From G963667675 sp965249215 (lineage in GTDB: Bacteria; Chloroflexota; Dehalococcoidia; Lucifugimonadales; UBA3495), in NCBI GenBank assembly GCA_965249215.1, contig CBDFLN010000002.1, positions 1,736,001 to 1,800,000 on the forward strand: a stretch of DNA of 64,000 nt. Direction: 5' to 3'. A model generated the notes under the pieces. It searched no databases. It was not told where the DNA came from and saw nothing but the letters and a program-made list of their open reading frames with translations. A program made the position numbers and the translations under genes. Of the stretch, positions 49,429-57,972 are shown one piece after another (position 1 is the stretch's first letter; every line of letters begins with the position of its first letter).

Positions 49429-50817
49429 ATGGGCCAATCACACGACGCGAGGCCGAATCTGCAAGACGAGAGCCGCAACCTGTTCCGCGAGGGACTGGTG
49501 GAACTGGCCGTCCTGGAAATCCAGGAGCTTCTGGACGGCGGCGAAACCGACGCGGCCTTGGCCCTGTTCCGGCGGCTGCACCCCGTCGACCAAGGCGAAG
49601 CGCTGGAGAACGTAAGTGAAGACAGCCAACTCCTGTTGTTGGAGGGCCTCTCCCCTGTAGAAACCGCCGATATTCTGGAGGAGATGCAGCCCAAAGCGGC
49701 ATCCGACCTGTCGAAGGACATCGAGACCGAGAGACTGGCCCGCATCCTGGAACGAACCAGCCCGGACGCGGCCGCCGACATCCTGCAGCTCTTGCCCGAA
49801 GAGAAGCTGGAGCAATGCCTTCAGGCTATGACCGATGGCCAGGAAGTTGCTTCCCTGCTCCAGTACCGCCAGGACTCCGCGGGCGGGTTGATGACCCTGG
49901 ACTATCCGGTGGTAAGGGAGATGCTGACTGCGCCCAACGCCCTGGACGAACTCCGCCTGCTGGGGCCGGAGGCGGAGAACCTCAATTCCCTGTTGGTGTT
50001 GGACCAGAACGACCGGCTGCTGGGGTCTCTAAGCATCGCCCGGCTGGCCCTGGCCCGGCCCAACTCGTTGGTCGGCGAGATAGCAGAACGCGAGATTATC
50101 TCGGTGACGGCAGAGACCGACCAGGAAGAGTGCGCCCGCCTGATGGAGCGGTACAACCTGAACCAGCTTCCAGTGGTGGACGGGGACGGCCGGTTGACCG
50201 GGGTAATCCTGGCCCAGGACATGGTGGACGTGATGGAGGAGGAAGCAACGGAGGACATGTACCGCATGGCCGGGGTTGCCGGAGAGCGGGTTACGGGCCC
50301 TCTGAGCAACTCACTGCGCCGCAGGCTGCCTTGGCTGTACATCAACCTGTGCACAGTCTTGCTGGCGGGCCTGATGATTAGCTTCTTCGAGTCCACGATA
50401 TTCAGGTTCACCGCGCTGGCGGTATTTCTGCCGGTGGTGGCAGGCCAAGGGGGTATCGGCGGTACCCAGACGGCAACCCTGGTGGTGCGCAGCATGGCCC
50501 TGGGAGAGCTTCCGCGGCATTTGGGCCTCCGGATACTGAGCCGTGAAATGGCCTTGGGGTTAATCAACGGCGCCCTGCTGGGGTTGGCGGTGGGCCTGGT
50601 TGCATACGCATGGAAGGGCAACGTTACCCTGTCGCTGGTGCTGGGCTCGGCGATGCTGGGCAACATGCTGGTGGCAGGCCTGGCGGGAGCCGGGGTGCCC
50701 CTTCTGCTGCGCCGCCTGGGCATGGATCCCGCGGTATCGTCTTCGGTGTTTGTAACCACCTTCACCGACGTAATCGGCTTTGTGTTGTTTTTGGGGCTGG
50801 CCGCGGCGTTTATCTGA
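49429..50817 (+). CDS. mgtE: Magnesium transporter MgtE
   Basis: A 462-aa Mg2+ channel/transporter. The N-terminal superhelical domain (about 15-140, EMQPKAASDLSKDIETE) is followed by two CBS domains (about 145-270; LNQLPVVDGDGRLTGVI) and five membrane helices (about 300-460). These include the pore segment GQGGIGGTQTATLVVRS and the conserved Asp in TTFTDVIGF, which lines the Mg2+ site. All regulatory and pore parts are present. AAGGG lies before the ATG. TAAAAT is only 10 bp upstream of the start, leaving no room for an M-box riboswitch. Confidence 0.95.
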   Translation: MGQSHDARPNLQDESRNLFREGLVELAVLEIQELLDGGETDAALALFRRLHPVDQGEALENVSEDSQLLLLEGLSPVETADILEEMQPKAASDLSKDIETERLARILERTSPDAAADILQLLPEEKLEQCLQAMTDGQEVASLLQYRQDSAGGLMTLDYPVVREMLTAPNALDELRLLGPEAENLNSLLVLDQNDRLLGSLSIARLALARPNSLVGEIAEREIISVTAETDQEECARLMERYNLNQLPVVDGDGRLTGVILAQDMVDVMEEEATEDMYRMAGVAGERVTGPLSNSLRRRLPWLYINLCTVLLAGLMISFFESTIFRFTALAVFLPVVAGQGGIGGTQTATLVVRSMALGELPRHLGLRILSREMALGLINGALLGLAVGLVAYAWKGNVTLSLVLGSAMLGNMLVAGLAGAGVPLLLRRLGMDPAVSSSVFVTTFTDVIGFVLFLGLAAAFI

Positions 50818-50864
50818 GCCGGCGGCCAGCATACGAATAGGCGTTTGAGTACGGGGGGAAGGAT

Positions 50865-51551
50865 ATGGCTGGGGAAATCGCTCTAGTTGGAGGCAATGAG
50901 TTTCGCGTCGGCTGCGAAGAAATGGACCGGGAGATCATGCGGTCATCGGGCCAAGACCCGGCGCGAGTATTGGTTATTCCGACCGCGGCGGTGACCGGCC
51001 CCTCCAAGGCAGCCAATGACGGCGTAACCCATTTCAATAGCCTGGGAGCTGTGGCAGACCGGCTGATGGCGCTGGACGGCAGTCAGGCCAACGACGCGGG
51101 CTTCATCCAGCCAGTAGAGGATGCCGGGGTAATCTACTTTACCGGGGGAAGCCCGGAGCATTTGCTGGGCGCTCTACGGGATTCACAGCTATTGCAGGCC
51201 ATCCTGGCAGCGGTGGCCCGTGGAGGAGTGCTGGCCGGGTCCAGCGCGGGCGCGATGGTAATGGGTTCCCTGATGCGCCGTCCCAGCAGCGGAGGATGGG
51301 TAGAAGGCCTGGGCATCGTTCCCGGCACCGCCGTGCTGCCGCATCACGAGAACAGCAACCCCGCCGACGTTGCGGAACAACTGCGCGGCCAGGTCCCCGG
51401 CGGACTCACGGTGCTGGGGATAGACGCGCGTACCGGCTGCCTGGGAGGCCCGGGAAACTGGCGGGTGGTGGGATCCGGCAATGTGACCGTGTACCAGGAA
51501 GGCGGCTGGCAGGTGTACCCGTCGGGAACAGCCCTGCCGCCGGAGGTGTAG
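50865..51551 (+). CDS. Peptidase S51 / cyanophycinase-like protein
   Basis: A 228-aa serine hydrolase with a class I glutamine-amidotransferase-like fold. The nucleophile elbow is LAGSSAGAMVMG (Ser), preceded by VIYFTGGSPEHLLGAL, and a late His is in VLPHHENSN. Members include dipeptidase E and cyanophycinase, which cleave Asp-containing peptides. The length is close to dipeptidase E. Co-directional with mgtE 48 bp upstream, possibly one transcript. The exact substrate is unknown. Confidence 0.87.
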   Translation: MAGEIALVGGNEFRVGCEEMDREIMRSSGQDPARVLVIPTAAVTGPSKAANDGVTHFNSLGAVADRLMALDGSQANDAGFIQPVEDAGVIYFTGGSPEHLLGALRDSQLLQAILAAVARGGVLAGSSAGAMVMGSLMRRPSSGGWVEGLGIVPGTAVLPHHENSNPADVAEQLRGQVPGGLTVLGIDARTGCLGGPGNWRVVGSGNVTVYQEGGWQVYPSGTALPPEV

Positions 51552-51582
51552 AGGCGCTGCGTTCGGGCGTTACGTTAGGAAC

Positions 51583-52203
51583 TTACTTGCGCCGGCGGCG
51601 CAGTTCTTCCCAAACGGCTTGGGGAGACACCCCGGAGGCCGCCAGCAGCACCAGGGAGTGGTACAGCAGGTCGGCAATCTCTTTGGGGAGGTTTTCCCGG
51701 TCAGCCTGGGCTGCGGCTATGGCGGCTTCACCGGCTTCCTCGACGACTTTCTGGGCAACTCTCCCGACGCCTTCCTCGAGCAGCCGCGCCGTGTAGCTGT
51801 CTTCGGTGGGACTCTGCTGGCGGTCTCGGACCACGGCGAAGAGTTCGTCCAGGATACCCGGCCCGGACTCGGTCGCTTCGTATTCGTCGGGCAGTTGGTC
51901 CATGGGAGAGAAAAAGCAGGAAGTGTTGCCCGTGTGGCAGGTCGGTCCATCGGGGTCCACTTTCAGCAAAATGGTGTCGGCGTCACAGTCCAGCCAGGCC
52001 TCTTTCAGATTCAGGTAGTTGCCCGAAATCTCGCCCTTGTGCCACAGGTCCTCCCTGCTGCGGCTGTAGAACCACACCTGGGAGCCTTCGACGGTCCTCT
52101 TGAGAGAACCGGGGTTCATATAGCCCAACATGAGCACCTGGCCGGTGTTGGCGTCCTGGGCGATGGCTGGGATCAGGCCTTGCTGGTTGAGCTTCAACTT
52201 CAT
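51583..52203 (-). CDS. hisIE: Bifunctional phosphoribosyl-AMP cyclohydrolase / phosphoribosyl-ATP pyrophosphatase
   Basis: A 206-aa fusion performing steps 2 and 3 of histidine synthesis. The HisI part (1-110) has MLGYMNPGSLKRT, YSRSREDLWHKGE and WLDCDADTILLKV, then CHTGNTSCFF with the zinc ligands. The HisE part (about 115-206) has the helical Glu-rich NTP pyrophosphatase core: EEAGEAAIAAAQADRENL, then EIADLLYHSLVLL. It is close to hisF, separated by an HAD hydrolase gene. Both active sites look intact. Confidence 0.95.
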   Translation of the reverse strand: MKLKLNQQGLIPAIAQDANTGQVLMLGYMNPGSLKRTVEGSQVWFYSRSREDLWHKGEISGNYLNLKEAWLDCDADTILLKVDPDGPTCHTGNTSCFFSPMDQLPDEYEATESGPGILDELFAVVRDRQQSPTEDSYTARLLEEGVGRVAQKVVEEAGEAAIAAAQADRENLPKEIADLLYHSLVLLAASGVSPQAVWEELRRRRK

Positions 52204-52224
52204 GATTCTTCGTCCTAATTCGCC

Positions 52225-52932
52225 CTAAGCCGGAGGCCAAGCCGCCAAGAGGCCGGGCAACTCCAGCAGGCTGTTTATTTGGCAGGCCGGCTCGGGCAAC
52301 CGGGGGTCGAGCGGCTCGCCCGAGCGGTTAATCCAAACGGCGTTGATACCAACACCGCGGGCACCCTGTACGTCCTCGTATTGCCGGTCGCCTACGTACA
52401 CCGCCTGGCCGGGGGCGACATTGAGCCGCTTCAACATTTCGCGGAAGAGTCCGGGGTGGGGTTTGTAGGAGCGGGCCTCTTCCGACGACAGCACCGCCTC
52501 GAATTCCAGCCCCAGCAGCCCCAAGTTGGGCATGAGGTATTCATCGTCGGCGTTGGAAAGCAGAGCCGTCCTCCACCCGTTCTGCACCGTCCCGATGGCC
52601 TCCACGGTTTCCGGAAACGGGTCGCGCCTGGATAGAAAGCCCATAAAGCTGCGGCTGGCGCCGACGGCGTCGCCCGGAAGGCCCAGACGGGTGAAGGCGC
52701 CGTCGAAGCAGTCCCGCCACGCTTGATAGTAAGTCCGAAACGGCGCACCCGGGTTGCCCCGGCTGTCGCGAAATTCCGCGTTTCCGACCAACCATTCCTG
52801 CAAGAGGCAGTCCGGGCTGGTATCCAGCGACTGTTCCCGGATGATAGCTTCAAAGCCTTCAATCCAACGGTCAGACGGGTTCTGCACCAAAGTGTCATAC
52901 ATGTCGAAAATCACGGTAGCAATGGGGCCCAT
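52225..52932 (-). CDS. HAD-superfamily hydrolase
   Basis: A 235-aa HAD-like phosphatase. Motif I is VIFDMYDTLVQN (nucleophile Asp in the DxYDT form), motif II ALLSNADDEYL, motif III Lys in SYKPHPGLF, and motif IV VYVGDRQYEDVQGA. It sits between hisIE and hisF on the same strand with gaps of about 10-20 bp. Histidinol-phosphate phosphatase of the HAD type is a possibility, but the DxYDT motif and cap region do not prove it. Confidence 0.85.
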   Translation of the reverse strand: MGPIATVIFDMYDTLVQNPSDRWIEGFEAIIREQSLDTSPDCLLQEWLVGNAEFRDSRGNPGAPFRTYYQAWRDCFDGAFTRLGLPGDAVGASRSFMGFLSRRDPFPETVEAIGTVQNGWRTALLSNADDEYLMPNLGLLGLEFEAVLSSEEARSYKPHPGLFREMLKRLNVAPGQAVYVGDRQYEDVQGARGVGINAVWINRSGEPLDPRLPEPACQINSLLELPGLLAAWPPA

Positions 52933-52941
52933 GCTATCGGC

Positions 52942-53769
52942 TCAATTCCCGGCGCTGGCCACAGGCCGCATGGGGATGCCCCGCTGGGACAAATACTCCT
53001 TGGCCTGGGCAATTGAATAAGTCCCGAAGTGGAAGATGCTGGCAGCCAGGACGGCATCGGCCTGTCCCTGGGCAAAAGCCTGGCACAGGTGGTCCAGATT
53101 GCCGGCGCCCCCGCTGGCTATTACCGGCACCTCCACCGCCTGGGACAAGGCCCGGGTCAGGTCCAGGTCGTAGCCGGCAAGCTGCCCGTCGGCGTCCATG
53201 CTGGTCAGGAGAATCTCCCCGGCGCCAAGTTCCACCACGCGCTGGGCCCATTTGACCGCGTCCAGTCCGGTGGGTGTCCGGCCCCCGTGGGTGTAGACCT
53301 CCCAACCTGAATCGCCATCAAGGCCCAGCCCGTCCCGGTCATCAGGTTCGGGCACGGCCCCGGGGGTTACGGATTTGGCGTCGATGGCTACTACGATGCA
53401 CTGGTTGCCGAACTGGTCCGCTCCCCGGCTGACCAGGGACCGGTCATTGACAGCGGCTGTGTTTATCGAGACCTTGTCGGCCCCGGCCCGGAGCATGCGC
53501 CTGACGTCGTCGACGCTGCGGATGCCGCCGCCCACGGTAAGGGGGATGAAGACCTGCTCCGAAACCCCCTGGACTACTTCCACCATCGTATCCCGGGAGT
53601 CCGAGCTGGCGGTAATGTCCAGGAACACCAATTCATCGGCGCCTTCCCGGTTATACGTGGCGGCCAACTCCACCGGGTCGCCGGCATCGCGCAAGTTGAC
53701 GAAGCTGGTCCCCTTGACCACCCGCCCAGCGTCGACGTCTAGGCACGGGATTATGCGCTTGGTCAGCAT
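52942..53769 (-). CDS. hisF: Imidazole glycerol phosphate synthase subunit HisF
   Basis: A 275-aa cyclase subunit that joins PRFAR and ammonia into IGP and AICAR. Catalytic Asp11 (CLDVDAGRVVKG) and the second Asp in VVAIDAKSV are present. GGGIRSVDDVRRMLRAGADK, EILLTSMDADGQLAGYDL, IASGGAGNLDHL and GTYSIAQAKEYL are family motifs. An approximately 20-residue Asp/Gly-rich insertion follows the second catalytic Asp, making it longer than the usual ~255 aa. The partner HisH is not in the window. Confidence 0.96.
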   Translation of the reverse strand: MLTKRIIPCLDVDAGRVVKGTSFVNLRDAGDPVELAATYNREGADELVFLDITASSDSRDTMVEVVQGVSEQVFIPLTVGGGIRSVDDVRRMLRAGADKVSINTAAVNDRSLVSRGADQFGNQCIVVAIDAKSVTPGAVPEPDDRDGLGLDGDSGWEVYTHGGRTPTGLDAVKWAQRVVELGAGEILLTSMDADGQLAGYDLDLTRALSQAVEVPVIASGGAGNLDHLCQAFAQGQADAVLAASIFHFGTYSIAQAKEYLSQRGIPMRPVASAGN

Positions 53770-53840
53770 ATGCTTGGTCCCGGCATTAACAATATCTCCA
53801 GCGCTTGAGCCAACTAACCCAGTGCGTTTCCAGAGAGGCG

Positions 53841-55133
53841 CTAGGCGCCCAGTCCCTTCAAGAAGTCGGCCAGGGGCTTGGTCTCCTGGGAAGAGGTCTT
53901 CATATCCCGAACTACGACTTCGCCACGGGCAATCTCATCGTCGCCTAGAATGAGGGCGTAGGGGATATTCAGAGCGTTGGCCTGACGCATCTGGCCCCTG
54001 AGGCCGCGTGACCCGCTGCTCAAGATCACGCCCACGCCAGCCTGCCGGAGCTTGGCGGCCAGGTCCATGGCCGCAGACCGGGCGGCGTCGCCGACGTTGG
54101 CAACCAAATACGGCGGGGAGGGCTCATCGGGGACCGGGACCCCGCTGTTCTTCAGGTTCAAGGTGAGGCGTTCCATGCCCGTGGCGAAGCCGATGCCCGG
54201 CGTCGGACGGCCTCCCAGTTCCTGAATCAATCCGTCGTAGCGGCCGCCGCCTATGATGGTCGACTGGGCGCCGCCGTCCAGGGGTTGGACTTCGAACACG
54301 GTGCGGGTGTAATAGTCCAGGCCGCGCACCAAGCGGTGTTCGATTTGATAGGGGATGTCCAGCAAGGACAGGCTCTTTTGAAACGCGGTCCAGTGGTCCC
54401 CGCACTCGTCGCACAGATGGTCAGCCGACTTGGGTGCGTCGTCTCCCAGAGCGCGACAAGTTTCAACCTTGCAGTCTAAAAGGCGCAGGGGGTTCTTTTC
54501 CAGGCGGACTCTGCATTCCGGGCACAGCTTGTCGCCGTGACCTGAGTAGTAGGACGCCAGGTCCTTTACGTAGGCGGGACGGCACTGGGCGTCGCCGATG
54601 CTGTTGACGTAGAGGGACACGTCGCGCAGCCCCAGGGAAAGCACCAACCGCCAGGCGAACTCCACTACCTCGGCGTCCACAGAGGGGTCGCCGTCGCCCA
54701 AGGCTTCTATGCCAAACTGATGGTGCTCGCGAAACCGGCCGGCCTGGGGACGCTCGTAGCGGAACACGGGGCAGAAGTAGTAGAGCCGCACCGGCTGGGG
54801 CAAGTTGTGCATTCCGTGCTGCAGGTAGGCGCGGCAGACGGGAGCGGTGCCTTCGGGGCGCAGGGTCACGCTGTCGCCGCCCCGGTCGGCAAAGGTGTAC
54901 ATCTCCTTCTCTACGATGTCGGTGCCTTCGCCAACGGAGCGAACGAACAGGTCCGAGTCCTCGAAGACGGGGGTGTCGATGCGCCCATAGCCGTACCTGC
55001 GGGCCAATTCCACCGCCTTGGACTCGATGTACCGCCAGTATTTTTGCACCACCGGCAACAGGTCGGTGGTGCCTCGGGGCGCTTGAAACAGTGGTCTCTT
55101 CTCCTTCCCCTGACTGGGGGGTTGCATACGCAC
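53841..55133 (-). CDS. hisS: Histidyl-tRNA synthetase
   Basis: A 430-aa class II synthetase. Motif 1 region QAPRGTTDLLP, motif 2 VTLRPEGTAPVCRAYLQHG, the His-specific loops LVRGLDYYTRTVFEV and GGGRYDGLIQ, motif 3 GIGFATGMERL, and the C-terminal anticodon-binding domain are all present. An intact catalytic core and anticodon domain make it HisS, not HisZ. The start is GTG 55133 or ATG 55127; a TATAAT at 55141-55136 lies only a few bases upstream, so a leaderless transcript is possible. Confidence 0.95.
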   Translation of the reverse strand: MRMQPPSQGKEKRPLFQAPRGTTDLLPVVQKYWRYIESKAVELARRYGYGRIDTPVFEDSDLFVRSVGEGTDIVEKEMYTFADRGGDSVTLRPEGTAPVCRAYLQHGMHNLPQPVRLYYFCPVFRYERPQAGRFREHHQFGIEALGDGDPSVDAEVVEFAWRLVLSLGLRDVSLYVNSIGDAQCRPAYVKDLASYYSGHGDKLCPECRVRLEKNPLRLLDCKVETCRALGDDAPKSADHLCDECGDHWTAFQKSLSLLDIPYQIEHRLVRGLDYYTRTVFEVQPLDGGAQSTIIGGGRYDGLIQELGGRPTPGIGFATGMERLTLNLKNSGVPVPDEPSPPYLVANVGDAARSAAMDLAAKLRQAGVGVILSSGSRGLRGQMRQANALNIPYALILGDDEIARGEVVVRDMKTSSQETKPLADFLKGLGA

Positions 55134-55179
55134 CCATTATAGGGCCGGATATCAGGATACAGGGCCTAAAGGTTTCCCG

Positions 55180-56418
55180 CTAGACAACTCCTTGCTCTTG
55201 CAGCTGCGTTAACTCGTCATCAGTAAGTCCGCCGATGCCGCAGAGGACCTCGTGGTTGTGCTGGCCCAATAGCGGCGGCGGGGCGACGGGCATTTCGACG
55301 CACCCGGTCAACTGGATAGGAGTTCTTACGGTGCGGAAATGGCCGCCCAGGGTATCCCCGGAATCGACGAACATCTTTCTTGCTTCCAGGTGGGGGCAAC
55401 TGTCCATGTCCGCCTGGTCCTGCACCACGCCCATGGAGAACCCGGCTTCGGTCAGTTTCTCGGCAACTTCCCACTTGGAAAGATTGATGGACCATGCTTC
55501 GATGGCAGGGACCACCTGGTTGTAGTAAAACTCTGCGCTCTTGTCCTGACCACCCAGGTATTGAGGGTCGCTGGCCAGGTCCTCCCGGCCTGCCATGCGC
55601 CACAGGGCCGTCCACTTCTCCGTCCCCGCGGCGCCGGCCAGCACCGCGTAGCCGTCCTTTGCCTTCACCGCAATCTGGGCGCTGATCATGTTCTCCCTGG
55701 CCCTTCCGGTGGGCCGGCCAGTGGCCTGGAAGAAGGGCATGCTGCTGGTGGTATGGGCGGTCATGCAATCGTACATCGCCATGTCCACGTGCTGTCCCTT
55801 GCCGGTCTTGCGCCGGGTCTCCAGGGCCAGGACGACGCCCAGGGCGGTCCAGAGGCCCGGAACAGAGTCTCCGACGTTGTCGCCGACCATCTGGGGCGGG
55901 CCGCCGGGGACGCCGGTTACCTCCATCCAGCCGGCCATGCCCTGAATGGCGGGATTGTGGGCCGGCCAGTGGGAATAGGGGCCGCGCAGGTCATCGTTGT
56001 CGCCGTAGCCGGTGATACTGGCGTAAACCAGCCCCGGATTTGTCGCTCTTAGTACCTCGTATCCCAAGTCAAGACGCCGCAGCGACCCCGGGCCCAGGTT
56101 GTCCAGGAGCACGTCGGACACCCCCACCATGTTCAAGAGGGCAGCTTTGCAGCGAGAGTCCCGCAGGTCGAGGGTCACAGACTTCTTGTTGCGGTTGACG
56201 CCCAGGAAACGGGCGCTGACCTTCCGGCCGTCTGCGCTCTGGACAAAGGGGCCGTTGCTGCGCGCGCCCTCACCGACGCCGGGGCGTTCCACCTTGATGA
56301 CTTCTGCGCCCATGTCGGCCAATATCACGGAGCAGAAGGGGCCGGCCACGATGTGGGTGACGTCCAAGACGCGGACGCCGGCCAACGGGAGCGGTAGTTT
56401 ATCGGGTTCAGCAGACAT
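55180..56418 (-). CDS. CoA-transferase family III (CaiB/BaiF)
   Basis: A 412-aa family III CoA transferase. It starts with LPLPLAGVRVLDVTHIVAGPFC, has EVIKVERPGVGEGAR and GVNRNKKSVTLDLRD, the segment TGKGQHVDMAMYDCM with the candidate catalytic Asp, and PPPLLGQHNHEVL near the end. These enzymes move CoA between carboxylic acids (formyl, carnitine, bile acid, aromatic). The substrate is unassigned. Nine bases separate its start from the gamma carbonic anhydrase stop, so they are probably co-transcribed. Confidence 0.92.
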   Translation of the reverse strand: MSAEPDKLPLPLAGVRVLDVTHIVAGPFCSVILADMGAEVIKVERPGVGEGARSNGPFVQSADGRKVSARFLGVNRNKKSVTLDLRDSRCKAALLNMVGVSDVLLDNLGPGSLRRLDLGYEVLRATNPGLVYASITGYGDNDDLRGPYSHWPAHNPAIQGMAGWMEVTGVPGGPPQMVGDNVGDSVPGLWTALGVVLALETRRKTGKGQHVDMAMYDCMTAHTTSSMPFFQATGRPTGRARENMISAQIAVKAKDGYAVLAGAAGTEKWTALWRMAGREDLASDPQYLGGQDKSAEFYYNQVVPAIEAWSINLSKWEVAEKLTEAGFSMGVVQDQADMDSCPHLEARKMFVDSGDTLGGHFRTVRTPIQLTGCVEMPVAPPPLLGQHNHEVLCGIGGLTDDELTQLQEQGVV

Positions 56419-56426
56419 GGGCGGCC

Positions 56427-56963
56427 TTAGTCCGGCTTCGCCGTTATTTCCAGCCCAAGACCGGCATCGATGAAGCGACGGGCGTTCAGCCGATAGTTGG
56501 CCGTGGGGTCTTTCAGGCGTTTAGCTTGCTCATCAGTCAGAGGCTTTACCTGGCCGGGAACGCCGACAACCAGCGAATTGTCGGGGACTTGGGCGCCGCC
56601 CCGGACCACGGCGCCGGCCCCGATGATGCAGTAGTTGCCGACGCGGGCGTCTTCCAGCAACACGGCGTTGATGCCGATTAGGACGTTATTGCCAACCCGG
56701 CCCCCGTGGACGACCGCGCCGTGGGTCATCAGCACGTTGTCGCCGAACTGCAGGAAATCGTCGGTGTGGACCACGCAGTTGTCCTGAATGGAACAGTCTT
56801 TGCCGATGATTATCCTGCCGTAATCGCCACGGACGACTGCGCCGGGCCAGACGTTGGAGCCTGCCCCGATCTCCACGTCGCCCACGATATAGGCTGCCTC
56901 GCTGACGAAGGCCGTTGGATGAATCCGTGGCGTTTGGCCGTCGATGCTGCGGATCATTGACAT
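56427..56963 (-). CDS. Gamma-class carbonic anhydrase family protein
   Basis: A 178-aa left-handed beta-helix (hexapeptide repeat) protein. Repeating VGDVEIGAGSNVWPGAVVRG, then DNCVVHTDDFLQFGDN, and LMTHGAVVHGGRVGNNVLIG carry the three His positions that bind the metal in gamma carbonic anhydrases. GAGAVVRGGAQVPDNSLVVG and a C-terminal helix follow. It is a YrdA/PaaY-like size. Enzymatic activity is not certain: many members lack the proton-shuttle residues. Confidence 0.88.
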   Translation of the reverse strand: MSMIRSIDGQTPRIHPTAFVSEAAYIVGDVEIGAGSNVWPGAVVRGDYGRIIIGKDCSIQDNCVVHTDDFLQFGDNVLMTHGAVVHGGRVGNNVLIGINAVLLEDARVGNYCIIGAGAVVRGGAQVPDNSLVVGVPGQVKPLTDEQAKRLKDPTANYRLNARRFIDAGLGLEITAKPD

Positions 56964-57037
56964 CTTCCTCGCTGCGCTGGGACCGCGCGTAAAGGGACAA
57001 GGTCAGAATACACGGTATGGAGAGTACGCGCCAACAC

Positions 57038-57919
57038 TCAGGCAGGAGCGGGCCGTGGGGCCGCGGCCAGCCGCAGGGCGGCTTTATCCACGACGGGGCG
57101 TTCCAGAAACTCTACCAGCAGGCGATTAAATTGGTCGGCCTTCTCCATGTGGGGCCAGGGGCCGCACTCCGGTATGATGTGAATCGTGCTGTCGGGCAGT
57201 TCCCGGCGGAGCCGGTGGGCGTGGGCAACGGGGATGATGATGTCGTTTTCACCCCAGACGGTCATGAGGGGCACCGGGGACTCTTTCAAGCGGTCGACGA
57301 TGTAGCGTTGGCGTCTGAGGCCGGAGTAGTCGATGCTAGAGCGAATGGACCGCAACGCCGCCCGCCTGGCCCCCGGCAGAGAGCGCACCCGTTGAAGTTC
57401 GCTAATCACCTCGTCCACGAAGGGGGGAGGCCGGTAGAAGATGCGCTTGGTGGCGCCCATCTTCTGGTAGAAATAGGGCTGATAGAACAGTTCCCCCAAC
57501 ACTGGCAGGGAGATAAACCTGAGGAACCAGGGCAGTTTCTTGCCCAGCCCCCCGGAGCCGACCAGCACCAGCCGGTCTGTCATTTCCGGGTGTTCCAGGG
57601 CGAAAAGGCCTACCATCAAGCCGCCGGCTGAGCTCCCCACCAGCGACAGGCGGTCCACATCGAGAGCCCTGGCGAATTCGTACAGCAGGCGGGCCCCGCT
57701 TATCGGGTCATAGCTCAGGTGGAAGGGCTTATCCGAATCGCCGTGGCCGGGCAAGTCCAAGGCCAGCACGGTAAACCCCGCCTCGGCCAGGGGCTCGACG
57801 TTGCAAGACCAGGTGACCCTGGACGCGCCCAGGCCGTGCAAGAGCAGCACCACCGGCCCCCGGCCGGCCTGGACGTAGCTGACGTTGGTTCCGTTGAGGA
57901 CTATGTTCTCGTGCCGCAC
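57038..57919 (-). CDS. Alpha/beta hydrolase
   Basis: A 293-aa alpha/beta-hydrolase. LLLHGLGASRVTW is the oxyanion-hole HG motif, LALDLPGHGDSDKP is typical, and SLVGSSAGGLMVGLFA is the nucleophile elbow with Ser. The late Asp (MTVWGENDIIIPV) and a C-terminal His segment complete the triad region. It resembles epoxide hydrolase/C-C hydrolase enzymes (MhpC-like). The gene is isolated on the minus strand between the carbonic anhydrase and clpC. The substrate is unknown. Confidence 0.9.
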   Translation of the reverse strand: MRHENIVLNGTNVSYVQAGRGPVVLLLHGLGASRVTWSCNVEPLAEAGFTVLALDLPGHGDSDKPFHLSYDPISGARLLYEFARALDVDRLSLVGSSAGGLMVGLFALEHPEMTDRLVLVGSGGLGKKLPWFLRFISLPVLGELFYQPYFYQKMGATKRIFYRPPPFVDEVISELQRVRSLPGARRAALRSIRSSIDYSGLRRQRYIVDRLKESPVPLMTVWGENDIIIPVAHAHRLRRELPDSTIHIIPECGPWPHMEKADQFNRLLVEFLERPVVDKAALRLAAAPRPAPA

Positions 57920-57972
57920 CCAGCCTATGCAACTCCGGCAGAATTGGGAACCAAGGAGGCGGTAACTGGCCG

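Noticed and set aside
53841..55133. HisZ regulatory paralog instead of HisS
   Set aside because: Motif 2, the His-specific loops and the anticodon-binding domain are all present, and the length is that of HisS.
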